Shown here one piece after another: positions 1 through 12,288 of a stretch of 64,000 bases of DNA; positions within the stretch are counted from its first letter, which is position 1, and the number at the start of each line of letters is the position of its first letter. Location: contig JAALGY010000033.1 of assembly GCA_032358165.1 (NCBI GenBank), positions 3,038,001 to 3,102,000 on the forward strand, in the 5' to 3' direction. The notes beneath the pieces are model-generated. The model was not told the origin of the DNA. It made no database searches and saw only the letters and a program-made list of their open reading frames with translations. This DNA comes from Diplosphaera chodatii (taxonomy: Eukaryota; Chlorophyta; Trebouxiophyceae; Prasiolales; Stichococcaceae). Made by a program: the position numbers and the translations under genes.

Positions 1-434
1 TGTTGCAAGATAAATGTGAAACCTGCCTGCACTTTGCACATCATGTATCACACCTGATGTCATCTGCACGCGTGCAGCTGTCATGGCTGCTGTGGGGACT
101 TTCGCCTTGTATTTGGTTGTGATGCTGTCAGGCTTCTGGCTTGCGAGAGCAATAGCAGTCGTGTGGCACCTGATCACCACATGGGACCCGGTGCGTGCAA
201 ACAATCAGCTCAAAATTGGATAACCGAGAGGTGGGGCTTCAAGACGAACGCCAATCCTGACATGACGCAAAGTTAACTGCAAAGCTGCCTCCGCCCAGCT
301 TGCCGTTTGCAAAGTGTGAGCACCTGCTGAGCTGGCAAAAGGCTTGGTCAGCATTGGGTCATCATCAGCAATTTTGGGCACTGCATGGGCAATCTGACGT
401 GAGAATTTACGAAACTTGTCTGGGGCTCACGAAA
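1..434. other. Upstream region, no gene seen
   Basis: No convincing exon on either strand. It precedes the glutathione transferase start and probably holds that gene's promoter and 5' untranslated region. Confidence 0.5.
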
Positions 435-2128
435 ATGATCGCTTGCAGGTCAGCAACACAGATGATCACCCGCACACTTCCGTTTGCGTCAAGCTGCAGC
501 CGTCTGCAGCCCTTTCAGTCCTCAAGTGCGCGGCGACACACACACAAGCGCGCTCACACTCAAGCAGCATCCAGTATGGCAGCAGCGACGGAAGAGCTGA
601 CCTTCTACGACTCGGGTGAGACTGATAAGTGGCTGTGTGGTCCGGATCGAACGCCATGAATGTGCCTGCGCCCCTTATATACATGCGCACCACTGCCATG
701 CTGCCGTCCTGATGATTAATCATCTGGTTCTTGTCAACAGGAGCGTGCCCATACGCGCACAGGTGGAAAGCTGAATGCTTTGTTTCATCGAGATCTCTGC
801 CTGTCATTGTCGTGCTGCCACTGGTCTTCTTACGACCGTCCGAGCATGAATCTGATTAACCACTGCACAGGGTGTGGCTCGCTTTGGAGGAGAAGGGTGT
901 CAAGTACAAGACCGTCAGAGTCGACCTCGCAAACCGCACACAGGTCTGTGCGACCCTCTAGGTGACCAGGGCGGCGTATGTGCATGCAAGCCCAGTGTAC
1001 TCTGTCGAGCCCAAGCCCCGATGAATGTCGTGTGTATGTGCAGGAGTTCACCGACCTCTATCAATCGGCCTCTCTCAACGATCACCCCGGCAAGGTGCCG
1101 GTGCTGATAGGTGAGCAACACTGCGACCAGGTGCTGCATTACTGACCTGTCCGCCTATCTGAGTGCAGCGTCAGGGCATGTCCAACAACTGGCATTATGG
1201 TGCAGATGGCGATGCCATTCTGATTGAGAGCAGCCCCATCGTGGAGTACCTGGACGTCCGCTTCCCATCAGAAGGGCAGCGGCTGCTGCCTGAGGACCCC
1301 CTGCAGCGCTTCAGGGTGCGCTGATGTTAAACGAGCAGTGCATGCATGCTGCTGCGCGCACGGCAGAGATGCGCTACACCTGGCATTGCACCCTGCAGGT
1401 GAAGCTGTTTGCGGAGGCTTTCACAGACAAGCTGCCCATCTTCTCCATCCTACGTGCTTCCACCAAGGCTGAGGTGGAGGAAGCAAAGCAGAAGATGGTG
1501 GAGGGCCTGAAGGCGCGTGCATCGACTCTGTGTCGCCGCATCGTCAAGGGCAGAGTCAGAGCAACAGAAAAGTTTGTTGGCAAGGCCCGCACCTAACAGG
1601 TGGTGCTCATGCTGCAGTACCTGGAGCGCTTCATGCAGAAGTACGCGCTGCATGAGGAGCCCGGTTACTTCCTTGGCAGCGAGTATAGCTACGCTGAAAC
1701 AGTAAGCGAGTGCTCGATCTACTGTACTGTGCTTGACGCATCGATGTTTGTCAGCCATTTCCAGTGATGACAACAGGGTGCTACATTGATGGGGGGATGC
1801 TGCGTTTCAGGTGACGACCCCCTTCCTGCGGCGGTACATCCTGGCGCTGCCTGAGTATCGCTCGATCGACTTCCTTGGTCTCCTTGAGGCCGAGAACCTG
1901 TCCCGTCTTCAGCACTGGACCAAGGTGAGCATGTTAAGTGCTCATGCATTGACGACCACCGGGATGGAGATGTCAGGCATACCGCACTTGACATTGAGCT
2001 CACAAGGTCCTGTGCCGATGCTCATGCAGGCTGTTCTCGACCGCAAAAGCAACAAAGAGACTGGACCCTCTGATGCGGATCTGGTGAAAGGCTGGGATAA
2101 ATTCGTGACCCCGCTCACTGATGCGTAA
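435..2128 (+). CDS. Cysteine-type glutathione transferase with organelle-like presequence
   Basis: Glutathione-dependent thiol transferase or reductase of the Omega/Lambda/DHAR-like (Cys-type) GST group. From the ATG at 435 the first about 47 residues have no acidic residue and are rich in Arg, Ser, Thr and His (begins MIACRSATQMITRTLPFASS), as in plastid or mitochondrial presequences; a second ATG at 576 would give a cytosolic form (MAAATEELTFYDSG). Exon 1 ends at 615, a 22-base exon spans 741-762, and exon 3 spans 871-943. Joined, they read SGACPYAHRVWLALEEKG, the thioredoxin-fold CPYA active site with its nucleophilic Cys. GKVPVLI and ILIESSPIVEYLD follow (glutathione-binding cis-Pro and E-S-x motif), then a helical C-terminal GST domain ending KGWDKFVTPLTDA. 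The junctions around 1110-1170 and 1515-1600 have more than one in-frame solution. The exact GST class is not settled. Confidence 0.85.
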
Positions 2129-2282
2129 ATCGTGCTGTGGACAAAGGCCAAGCATCGGACAAGTTTCACCTAGTTCTAGGCTGATGGTCGACGATCATTG
2201 TACAGTACAAAGGTGTGGCCGTGGAACCCAGTCCTGGGTCAGTCAAGTGGGGGCTGCTGCTACCCAGCCTAAAATCGAGCAG

Positions 2283-4132
2283 TCAAAACACCAGCATCTG
2301 CTTCTTGGCCCCGCTTGCTTCAGATACAGCCTTGTCAAAGTTTGTAAAAGGCAACTCTGCCACCGCAGCCTGATACTTGTCTTGCTGTATCAGCTTGATG
2401 ACTCGTTGCAGCGCCCGCGCCTTCATACCCCGGCTGTGCTCGGACTGGTCACCACCTGAACATGTCGCAATCCGCATATACGCTCAAACGGGTGCACCTG
2501 ATGTACAGGTTCTGCATCTGTCAGCCAGCAGAGAGCTCTGTGGGCCGTCCCTACCTGATAGCCAGAACCCACGCGCGTGCAGGTCCTTGAATATGAACAG
2601 GGACGTTGGCAAGGTGACCGGCTTCATGCTCATGCCACCGTACGTCACCAGCGTGGCACCAGGCCTAGGGCACAGACCACAAAGTAAGCTGTAGAACACC
2701 ATAGGGGCGTCTTGTTGTAGGGTGCATAGAGGGGGTCAGTGCAACATCACAACAAAACAAATTCATGCAGCAAAGGCACCCCAAGTAACGGCAACCCGAG
2801 CTCACATGAGCGCCTTGGCGACCGCTGCTGAGCTGCTACCACCAACGCAGTTCAGGCCTAGGCGTGGCCGAGGCAGCTGCGCGGCGGCCATATCCTCCTT
2901 TGCATGCTCCTCGGTAGTCACCAAGGTCGCACCCAAGCCCTGCCATCATCAGCAGCGCAGGGTGTCGAGCATTCAGTCGAGGTAGATGTACAGAGGATTG
3001 CGTATATGAAGCTGAGAACACGACATCCATGATTTGCTACCACCGGTCAGCACAGGTCAGCAGAAGGGGTCAAACTTCGGACAAATCGACAACCTGCAGC
3101 TCCTCCTGCAACTGTTGCAGGTCTGGGCGGTCACGCACGATGTTGATCGTCTTAATGCCTACTGGCCAGGAACAAGCAGCTGAATCTATGGTGTTCCTGA
3201 CACCTTGCAACCAACGTGCAGTTGGGCGTGCACACGGATGATACACCAAAAGGCACATGTGTGCTCCCGATACCTTGGGCGTGTGCAAACTGGATGACGG
3301 CCCGCCCAACGGCGCTGTTGGCACCGTTCTGGATCATGCAATCGCCAGACTCCAGATCGACAAACTCTTCCAGCATACGCATGGCCGACACAGGGCTACA
3401 GGCACAATATGGACGATAACGTAAAGTACTGCATGAGTTTTCCAATCTACAGGATCCAGTGCCAAAGGCCTTAAATGCCAGAGCAAAGTGCATACAGGCT
3501 CAGCCCGCCGGACGTACTTGACGGTCAGAGTGGCTGCCAGTTGCTTTGGCAGACTGTTGGGCACGACGTGCCACTGTTCAGCGCGGAACGTGCCAGACTG
3601 CCTCCAAGTGCCCTGCCCTGCCGTCAATGGCACCATCCAGTCGCCCTCCCGCACGCCACGCACCTGACCAGCGGTACCGCATATGCCGGTTATTTTGGCA
3701 ACCTGTGTAGTTTGCATGCATCACCACAGCGCCCGTTGTAAATAGTACGATGCACACTGCATACCTGACTGCCCACGCTGCGCACGACACCCACGCCCTC
3801 GTTGCCGGCGACTGCCGGCAGCGATGGCTTGATGGGGTACTTGCCCTCGATCTGGTTGATGTCGGACGGATTGACGGGTGCCTGAATGGGACGAATAAGC
3901 ATCATGAGATATCTGGGTCGACAAAAGCTTTGTTGCATGCAAGGGTGGCTGGCTGGCCGCCTACCGCGAGGATATCCAGGCCCACGTCGTGCGGTCCGAC
4001 ATCTTGGACCGGGTGCTCACGCAGCTGCAGCACGTCTTTGGGTGGCCCGTGCGCTTCATACAGTATCGCCTGGCATGATGCTGCAAAGCAGCGGACCGAC
4101 ATGTGCCGGAGACCAGCCAGTGCGAGCATCAT
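2283..4132 (-). CDS. MECR: Mitochondrial trans-2-enoyl-(ACP/CoA) reductase
   Basis: NADPH-dependent enoyl-thioester reductase of mitochondrial type-II fatty acid synthesis, a zinc-free member of the medium-chain dehydrogenase superfamily. The ATG at 4132 starts [19 protein letters not shown], a mitochondrial-type presequence, followed by [20 protein letters not shown]. Later exons give [20 protein letters not shown], which holds the family's catalytic Tyr, then [49 protein letters not shown] (the Rossmann nucleotide loop) and [20 protein letters not shown] with [11 protein letters not shown], all typical of MECR. The last exon reads [20 protein letters not shown] and ends KKQMLVF at the stop near 2283. 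It is tail to tail with the GST gene (155 bases apart) and head to head with the kinesin gene. An upstream non-ATG extension is open but not needed. Confidence 0.92.
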
Positions 4133-4886
4133 AACCCGGACTATATTGCCGAGAGCACGCAAGTAGCTGGTGGCGAGTCATCATGTGACCAGCTGTGGCA
4201 CTCGAGAATGTCGCCGCGGCGCGACTGCGCGCATTGCACCTGCAAAGATCTCAGGCACGGTTCCGGAACCCCTCATCAACCCTTTTGCCCAATTCAACTT
4301 CGTCAGCATCAGCTGGCACCCCACAAGTAGATATTCGCAGCTTCTGCGGCAATAGTCCGACAACGCCAGCCAGCAGCCACCGCCGGTCTGTATCGCTTCA
4401 GTTTGAGCGTACATCGCGCATCCTTGTGAAGCCGCTCACGTGCTGCTGTAAGCAGGTGTTGTCTGCAGTACTGACGGTCTGAAGCACAGGCAGCAGGGCT
4501 GGAGGTTGCTGCTACTGGACGTCGGATGGGTCCCAGGATGAAGATTCTGCGCTTCGTTGCTGCGCGGATACGCTGATCAACTCAGCTTACACTGAGGGGA
4601 TGGGCACGGTGCCAGATGTCCCCAGGATCACCAGCATGCCTCCTAGCGCCAACAGCGCTGCAGCAAGCTGCTATGTGGCTGCATCGCCTGCGAAGCAGCC
4701 TTTCAGCTCCCTGCAGCTGGTGGATCGCAACAGCATCGCGGTCAGCTGCGATGTGCCGGCGGTGCCAGGCGATGTCAACCGCTGGCCTGTAGGCTCGCCA
4801 CTCAAGGTGTTGCTGCAGAGGTTCATGCGATATGGTTGTCGGCCTCGACCTGGAATGCCCACGGTTCTCACAAGTGCCATACTGAC
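4133..4886. promoter_or_regulatory. Divergent intergenic region between MECR and kinesin
   Basis: Separates two head-to-head start codons by about 750 bases. No supported exon was found. It probably contains both promoters and the kinesin 5' untranslated region, which may itself be spliced. Confidence 0.4.
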
Positions 4887-7800
4887 ATGTCGCAACATCT
4901 GCATGAGCAGGGCCAAGCGGCAGCTGCGAACAAGGAAAACAGCTCACCTGATAAAGCCGCACCAACAAGCCCGGCGAGGCGGCGCAAGTCAGTCCGCAAG
5001 AGTAGCTTGGAGGACCCGAACAGGTGCGCGGCACCTGCACGTGGGCAGACATATCAGCACAGTCTCGTAAGCAGCATATGAACGGAAGCAGATACCACAA
5101 GAAAATGGCCTCATCACAGTGCGCCATGTATCATCAGGTTGGCTAACCGGAGGACGGAGGCTGCTGCATGGGTGCAGCAGCTGACAGGGCGCGGCTTTGC
5201 AGGCGCCTCGGATGCAGAGCTGCATGCTGCGCTGCAGGATGGCACGCTGCTGTGCCAGATCCTGCACCACCTCAAGCCCGGCATCATCCCCCAGGCAGGT
5301 CACCGAACCAAAGGCGTAAATGTCGTCAGAACCGCCCTCAACCTCGTTCTGAGCAGCATGTCGCTCGTGCAGATTGTGCTGGCAAAGATCCCGGAGTTGC
5401 GGCAGCAGGCTGATTCTGCAGAGCCCGACCTGGAGTGTGCCCGCGCGTTCATCGCAGCAATGCGCACCCTGCAGGTGCGCCGGGGCAGGGCACTGTGTGT
5501 GAGCTGATGGAAGCATGCGCTGCTGCCACCGTCAGCCGCTTGCAGCTGCATGACAACAGGGCATGTTTTGGCTTGCAGGTCCCATCAGAGGTTGTGCCCT
5601 CGCTGCAGCAGCTGCATGATGACGGCCCAACCGTCCACCCGGTCCTGGTGGACTGCCTTCTGTTCCTCAAAGGCTCCGAAGAGGTGTGCGAAGACACTTA
5701 CCAAGAAACACGCTGCAAGGAACTGCTGTTCAGCGCGAGCATCATCGTACAACCGTGCTAAGCTTATTGCACGACCCATGGCAGGCGAGGCGGCGTGCCC
5801 ACATCCCCATGGAGGGCTGTCCAGCATTGGCAAAGCTGCCGCAGTCAGCGCCCACATCGCCGCAGCACGGCACTACACCAGCGGCCATGCTGCCCACACC
5901 TTCGGCACGGCGAAGCAGCAGACTGGATGCAAAGCACCCCACAGCTCCGCTGGGCGCAGAGCACACTGCAGCAGAGCAGGCTTGCACGGAGATGACCCCC
6001 GCAACACCTGCTGCACCAGCGTTTGCTCCGCTGGCAGCCGTGGGTCAACTGCACACAGCACTGGCCTCCCCAGCAGATCTCCAGACGCCAGACCCTGCGG
6101 CTGCAAGGCTTCTGCGGAGCATTGCCACGGCACCTGCAGCAGGCGCTGAGGGGCAGGCCAGCCCCGTGGAGACTGCCCTGGCCATTGCGCGCATGGTCAG
6201 GCAGTGCACCGCGCAGCTGCGGGCGACGCCGCCTCACCTCAGGTTCTGAGCTCGCAGCACCTGGGTAGCGTCAACTTGCAGTCGGGGCCGGGTGCTTCCA
6301 ACACACTCCCGTCACCAACCGGTCTGGCAATCCTGCAGGGGCGACGTCTCGCCGGACAGCCCGCTGCCCGCTGGCGGCGCCACCGGCATCGACGCCCTGT
6401 CCACGGCGCAGCTTATGGCGCAGCTAGGACCCTTCCTCGGCAGCGGCATCACCACCGTCACGCAGCGCTACGAGCGTGAGGCATTGGCTGGTTGCTATCC
6501 CAGGAGCACATGTGTGCAATGCTCTCTCTCAAGCTCATCACGAGAGTGATTGCGGTTTGCAGGCATCATAGCGGACCGCGACTCGCAGCTCAAGCGTATG
6601 ACTCGGGCGCTGGAGGCGCGCAGTAATGCCCTGGAGCAGGCACAGGCCACGCTGGCGGATGTGCAGCGTGCTCCGCCACCGCCGCCGCCGCCCCAACTGC
6701 CAGGCACACCGGCGGCTGCGCCTGGTGCGCATACCCAGCACTCCTGAAGGGAATATCAAATGAAATGCCTGCATACCCCGCACAACTGCACATGTCCAGC
6801 CAGTTTATTAGGGTTTACATGAGAACAGGGACATGAGGAGGCAGCGATGCAAGTCGTCAATGCTGTGCAGGCGCCAGTGAGGCGCGGGCCGCCGAGGTTG
6901 CCAGCCTGCGGGAAGCGGAGGCCGACGCACGGGCGCAGCTGAAGGATGCGCACCGCATAGCGGACGCGGCACGGGCTGCGGCAGAGCGGGATCGCGCACG
7001 AGCGGCTGCAGCAGAGGCTGAGTGCCGGCGGCTGCAGTTGCAGGTCGTCAAGTGTTCCGGCTTGGTGTAGAGTGCTGGTTGATGGTCAATCAAACATTGA
7101 CTACGTTTGAAAGGAAAACCATGCAAGCAGATGAGCACATTCGTGTCAAGCGGTGCAAAGCAATGTTACGGGCATCCGTATACCACTTGCAGGTGCAGCA
7201 GCTGGAGGTTGTGGCGGACAAGTATGTGGGGGTGGTGGCGCAGAATGCCGCGCTGCACAATGAGGTGCAGGACCTCAAGGGCAGCATCCGCGTGTTCTGC
7301 CGAGTGCGCCCTGCCGGCACGACCGGCGACCCCTCACCACCCTGCACCAGCGCGAGCGTCGATGGCGAGGTGCACGAGTTGCTGCTGTGACATCCCAGCT
7401 CAGATATCTTGCAAGGATGACGGCAGCCGTCACGCAGCAAGGGCCGTCACAACAAGCTGGTGAAATATGTGTCGATGCTTTCGTGGCGTAATCGTATCGC
7501 CATGGCTGCTCCCACGTGCTGAATACACACATGTGCGTGGCGTGCAGCTGGCCATCGATGTGCGGGGCCAGCAGAAGCTCTTCAAGTACGACCGCGTGTT
7601 CGGTGACGGCGTCAGCCAGGCGCAGGTGTACGAGGACACCAAGCCCCTTGTGCGCTCCGTGCTGGATGGTGAGTCTAGTCTGTAGGGGGCCCAGCCTGTT
7701 TGCTTGGCTGCACTACGTTTCCTTCCGTACAGCTGATCGGCGTCTGCACTGTCAAGTCCTGCTGCTGGTGGGGCCTGCCGGGTGCATGAGCGCGATTACA

Positions 7801-10800
7801 GCTGCCTGCTGCTGTCACTGAAGCGCGCAGCATCGGCAGACGGGCACAGCCTGATTTCATGTACCATGTTGCCGCAGGCTACAACGTCTGCATCTTTGCA
7901 TACGGCCAGACGGGCAGCGGGAAGACGCACACCATGGCCGGCAGCGACACGGACAGCCTGGCGGACCGCGGCATTAACTACCGCGCCCTGGATGACCTGT
8001 TCGCCATCAATGCGCAGCGCGCCGGCGAGGTGACACATTCCTGTCTTGCGCACACGTTCCAGTTGGTGTTGCTGCAGGGTTCACTTAGAGTCCGGAACCA
8101 TGCCCTGCTGGCGCCTGTATTGGCTGCCGTTTTGCGCTGAAGAAGTAGCATGATCGACATGGTCTGGTCGGATCTTTGACCACCGGTGCAATGGCTTATG
8201 TGTATACATTGTGCAGGCGGTGTACACTGTGCGTGTGCAGCTGCTCGAGATCTACAATGAGCAGGTCAGCCTTGACAGCCCCTGAGCTGCTTGCTGCTGC
8301 ACGCAGAAGGCAACGCCATGTCCTTCTGATCTGTGGCATTCCATGGCATCATGCAGCAATTTCGACATGCAAGAGCGCACTGCTATGCAGCTTCGGGACT
8401 TGCTGGTGGACAGTCCGCGGCGGCTGGACATCAGGTCCACAGCCGCGAGCGGCCTCAATGTGCCCGATGCCACGCAGGTTGGTCAGCCAGTCTCCTGTCA
8501 CACTGTGCTGCCATGGCAGGCTGGACCAATGCAATGTCGTGCAGTCGTGCTGGTCATCTCGATGTGATGTGCTGTGGCAGGTGGTCGTGTCCAGCACACA
8601 AGAGGTGCTTGCTGTGATGGCGCGGGGAACAGCAAACCGGGCGGTGGCGGACACCAAGATGAACGAGCGCTCCAGCCGCTCACACTGGTAACACACGTGC
8701 AAACACATGTCCTCGGACTGCCGGCCCGACGGATGTGGCGATCAGGCCACCGGCGCACATCGTAGATCTTGAGTGTGCCGTCTGTTCTGGCGCAGCGTGC
8801 TGACTGTCATGGTGGACGGCGTCTCGCACCTCGACGGTGCTGCCACACACGGCTGCCTGCAGCTCATCGACCTCGCAGGTGCGCCGAGTCCGTGCAGGAA
8901 CCACACTCTGCTGATACATTATCAGGATGCTCTCATTGCACTTCTGCGCCAGCGCCACGACCATCCTACACTTGCTCAGCCAGTCACTGGGAGAGGAGGA
9001 CACGGTCGTGATATGCCGTGACCCGGCGTCGTGTCTATGTCCCACAGGCAGCGAGAGGGTGAGCCGCAGCGAGGCCACCGGGGAGCGGCTGCGGGAGGCG
9101 CAGCACATCAACCGCAGCCTGTCAGCGCTGGGCAGCGTCATGGCGGTGCGCGCCCGCATCCCCTGCTTTCATCATCGCCTCTGCTGCACTACCTGATGTG
9201 TGCTGGCAGGCAGTACGGCTGCAACACATGCTCTGTCCCTGCAGGCGCTGGCGGCAAAGTCGGCGCACGTGCCTTTCCGAGACTCCAAGCTCACGGCGCT
9301 GCTGCAGGACTCGCTGTCTGGCAACGCCAAGGCAATGATGTTCATACACGTTGCGCCAGAGGTGGGTGCCTCCATCACGGACTGCATGACAGCCGCTGGA
9401 CCTGGCACAAGAGCACATGCCAACCAGTGCTCACATGTTGTCATTGTCAGCCACCAGCAGATTGGGGCATTTCAGCCCTCTGACCGCTGCATCAACATCA
9501 TGCATGCAGGCTTCGTCTGCGGGCGAGAGCTTGAGCACGCTGGCGTTTGGCGCCCGGGTCTCAGAGATCACGCTCGGGCGTCCAAATCGCAGCTGCGAGT
9601 CGTCTGCCATCTTCGAGGCCCGCCAAACCGCACACCAGTGCGCAGTCGCAGTCCACGCTAGCTCCTTGCTCACAGGGAGTGGCCTCGTGCTGCGCAGGTT
9701 GTGAAGAACTGTTGGCTGTCGATATGCCAGAGTCACACCTGCTGTGCTCATCGTGCAGGGCACAGCAGCAGGCTGCGGAGGCGGCAGCGGAAGCAGAGGA
9801 GCTGCGCAATGCGCTGGCCGCCAAGGAGGCCGCCGGAGCCCTGCTACAGGGCCAGGTTGCACAGCTGCAGGTATCTCTTGCGGGCATTCTCCTATATCCT
9901 CTGACCAGTGGGCTGCTACCTGGCCCCCATTGTGTACAGTCCACTGAGAACCATCGTTGCGGGCAGCCACTAAGCTGTCAGTGAACCCAAAGACAGGTTG
10001 TTGCACCTCTGCAGGATGAGGTGTTTGCACTACAGCAACGGCGGGGTGCGCCGCCACTCCGCCCTGCGGCGCCATCCGTCACGCCTGTCAGCGAGGGCGG
10101 CAGCTGCAGCACACCGGCCGACGCTTCCAGCAGCCACGTCAGCGCCCCCCGCGTGCCCCTGCTTAATGTCAGCGTTGCTCACCAGGCGAGCAGCACACAC
10201 CACAATCAGCTGTAATCTGTGTGAAGAGAGCGACTGCTGACTCACATGATTACTGAATCTCACTAAATAGACATACTGTGATGCACTGACACCAACTCAT
10301 GTCTGCGCTGCGCTTCGGTGGCCTATGCCATGGCCAGTGGCATGAAAGTCTCCATAGCAGGCGGTCTATGCAGACCTTGCTGGGAGTTCCTTTCATTGCT
10401 TGATGTGTGGAGTGTCTCTACAGGAACACCGGCAGGGCACGCCACTGTCAGCTCGTACGCAGGCGTCGCTGTCATGGCTGCGTGCCAACGCCGAGGCGGC
10501 CACCCCAGCGGGCCTGCCGCCACGCACGCCCCGGACCGCCGGCAGCTTGACGCCCCGCCCACCGCTGGCCACACCCCGAGGTGCACTGGTTGTTGACTTG
10601 CTGCGACGCGGGCTTCCGACCGATGCAATAGGCGTTTGCTGCATCCACTGTTGCAGAGCGGGTTCTGAGTGTGGTTAGGTTTCATGAAGCTCAGCGGCGC
10701 CACTGCAGGGGGTGCAGTCACGCCACGGGGGCCTGCAACGCCGCACGGGCCGCCGCCGGCTGCGGTGGGCGTGACGCGCCCCGCAGTCGCTCGGGTGGCG

Positions 10801-11853
10801 GGGAGTGGCAAGGTCCCAGACGCTGAGCGACGACACTCCGCAGGCTCCTCATCGGGCGGCTCATCCGCCACCGTGGACGGCCCAGCCGCTGGTAGGGGTT
10901 GCTGGACACTGGTAGCTGTGTCATCCTGAAGCCCGTTTGCTTTTTGCACAGTTGTAACGCTCGCCTGGTCGGTCCATACCGGCAGCGCAGGGCACTGAGG
11001 GCTTGTGCATGGTTGCAGTCACCTCGAACGGCAGGGCCACGGCGGCCGGGGCGCGCGCTGCCGCCGGTACACCGGCGCGGGGCCTGTCGCCGCGCGGCAG
11101 GGCTGGCAGTGTCACACCCGCTGACCCGCCCGGCATCTCTTCCAGGATTCCCAGGTGGGGGCCTGATATTCTTCCCGGGTCTGCACACAAAGTGCATGTC
11201 AGCAGCTGGCTGACAGCTGGACGGATGTTGTTTGAACATCACCAATGCACAGCGAAATTTCTTCAGCAGACTGGCGGCCGGACCTCGGAATTGTGTTGCA
11301 GGCTGTCGCTGTCGGGCATCTCGGGGTCGGCCACGCCGCGCGGGGGGGCGGCCTCGGCGAGGGGCCCCGCATCAGCCAGGGCCCCCGCCTCGGCACGCAG
11401 GTCAGCCCAGCTGTGAGTGACAACACGCGTTGCCATGTTGTGCAAGGCTCACTGCTGTCCAGCGATAGCATGGGCTTTGCACATTGGTACCCAACAAATG
11501 CTGCACGGTGCACAGGATGTCAGCTGATCTGGGTCGCTCGCCCAGTGGTGCAATGACGGAGCGCACCAGACGACCAGCCGCCCAGGCTGTGGAGGCACCT
11601 CCACGGCCCGCAGCGTCCCAGCGCAGCAGCCAGGTACGTGCGAGCCACTGCGAGCCACGCACCTTCGACCCCGGCGACCACCCACTGTTCAGTTTGCGTT
11701 GCCAGAAGATGCACTGCACAACCACGTTTCGCCGCTGCGCAGACCGCGCGTGCTGGCAGCAGCCGGGACAGCACAGCCAGGGCCACAAGCGGCAGGGGCA
11801 GTGCGGGCACGGGGCTGCGCAGCGCCGCTGCGGCATCAAAGCGCTGGTGCTGA
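4887..11853 (+). CDS. CH-domain kinesin-14 motor protein (KCH-like)
   Basis: Predicted minus-end-directed microtubule motor joined to an N-terminal calponin-homology-like domain, the arrangement of plant KCH kinesins that link microtubules and actin. Exon 1 starts [20 protein letters not shown] and has a basic stretch ([12 protein letters not shown]). The next exon gives the CH core ([20 protein letters not shown], then [17 protein letters not shown]). A low-complexity Ala/Pro linker and coiled coil ([40 protein letters not shown]) follow. The motor begins [13 protein letters not shown], the kinesin-14 neck junction at about 7280, and carries the P-loop [11 protein letters not shown] (7911-7937), NERSSRSH (switch I), LIDLAG (switch II), [10 protein letters not shown] and [18 protein letters not shown]. 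After the motor come another coiled coil and a long basic tail with repeated TPRG/SPRG and [16 protein letters not shown]. The last exon is read as 11743-11853, ending SKRW-Cys. The second half of the CH domain is weakly conserved and its splice sites are the least certain part. Confidence 0.88.
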
Positions 11854-12288
11854 AGCCATACATCGTTTGGCGCAGCATGCCGTCAGCAGGGCAGCCTGAG
11901 CAACATCTGCCCACTACAGCACTGTTTGTTCGCAACCACTGTTTTGCAGCACCTCGGCATGCTGACGACGCAGCCAAGTGAAGAAGGTGAAGCATGCGCA
12001 TAGGCTTTCGGTGTCGTTTCAGGCTCTTCGACCATCAGCTGATTGCTCTCAAGTAGCATATCGTACTTTCAAAAGCCCCAAACCACAAACTGGTGTGCCT
12101 TCACAACACATTGCGCTCGAAAGAACTGTTGACCACAGAGTTCTGGTCTGCTGGCAACAGCATACCGTACCATAGTATACATGTACATGCAGAGGCAGTG
12201 CAACACGGTTGGCTGTTTACTCTCAATGATGGTACACAGGCTGCCAGCATCGGCTCCCCCCGCCCCGGCAAGCAGCAACGACCCGATG
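11854..12288. other. Convergent intergenic region, kinesin/UTP14
   Basis: Lies between two gene 3' ends. I see nothing beyond probable 3' untranslated sequence. A longer read of the kinesin terminal exon, open to 11981, is less protein-like. Confidence 0.4.

Noticed and set aside
11484..11981. A 165-codon extension of the kinesin last exons
   Set aside because: The stretch after the GTACGT donor is rich in Cys, His and Trp and not like the tail; the spliced end at 11853 keeps the low-complexity Ser/Arg/Ala character.
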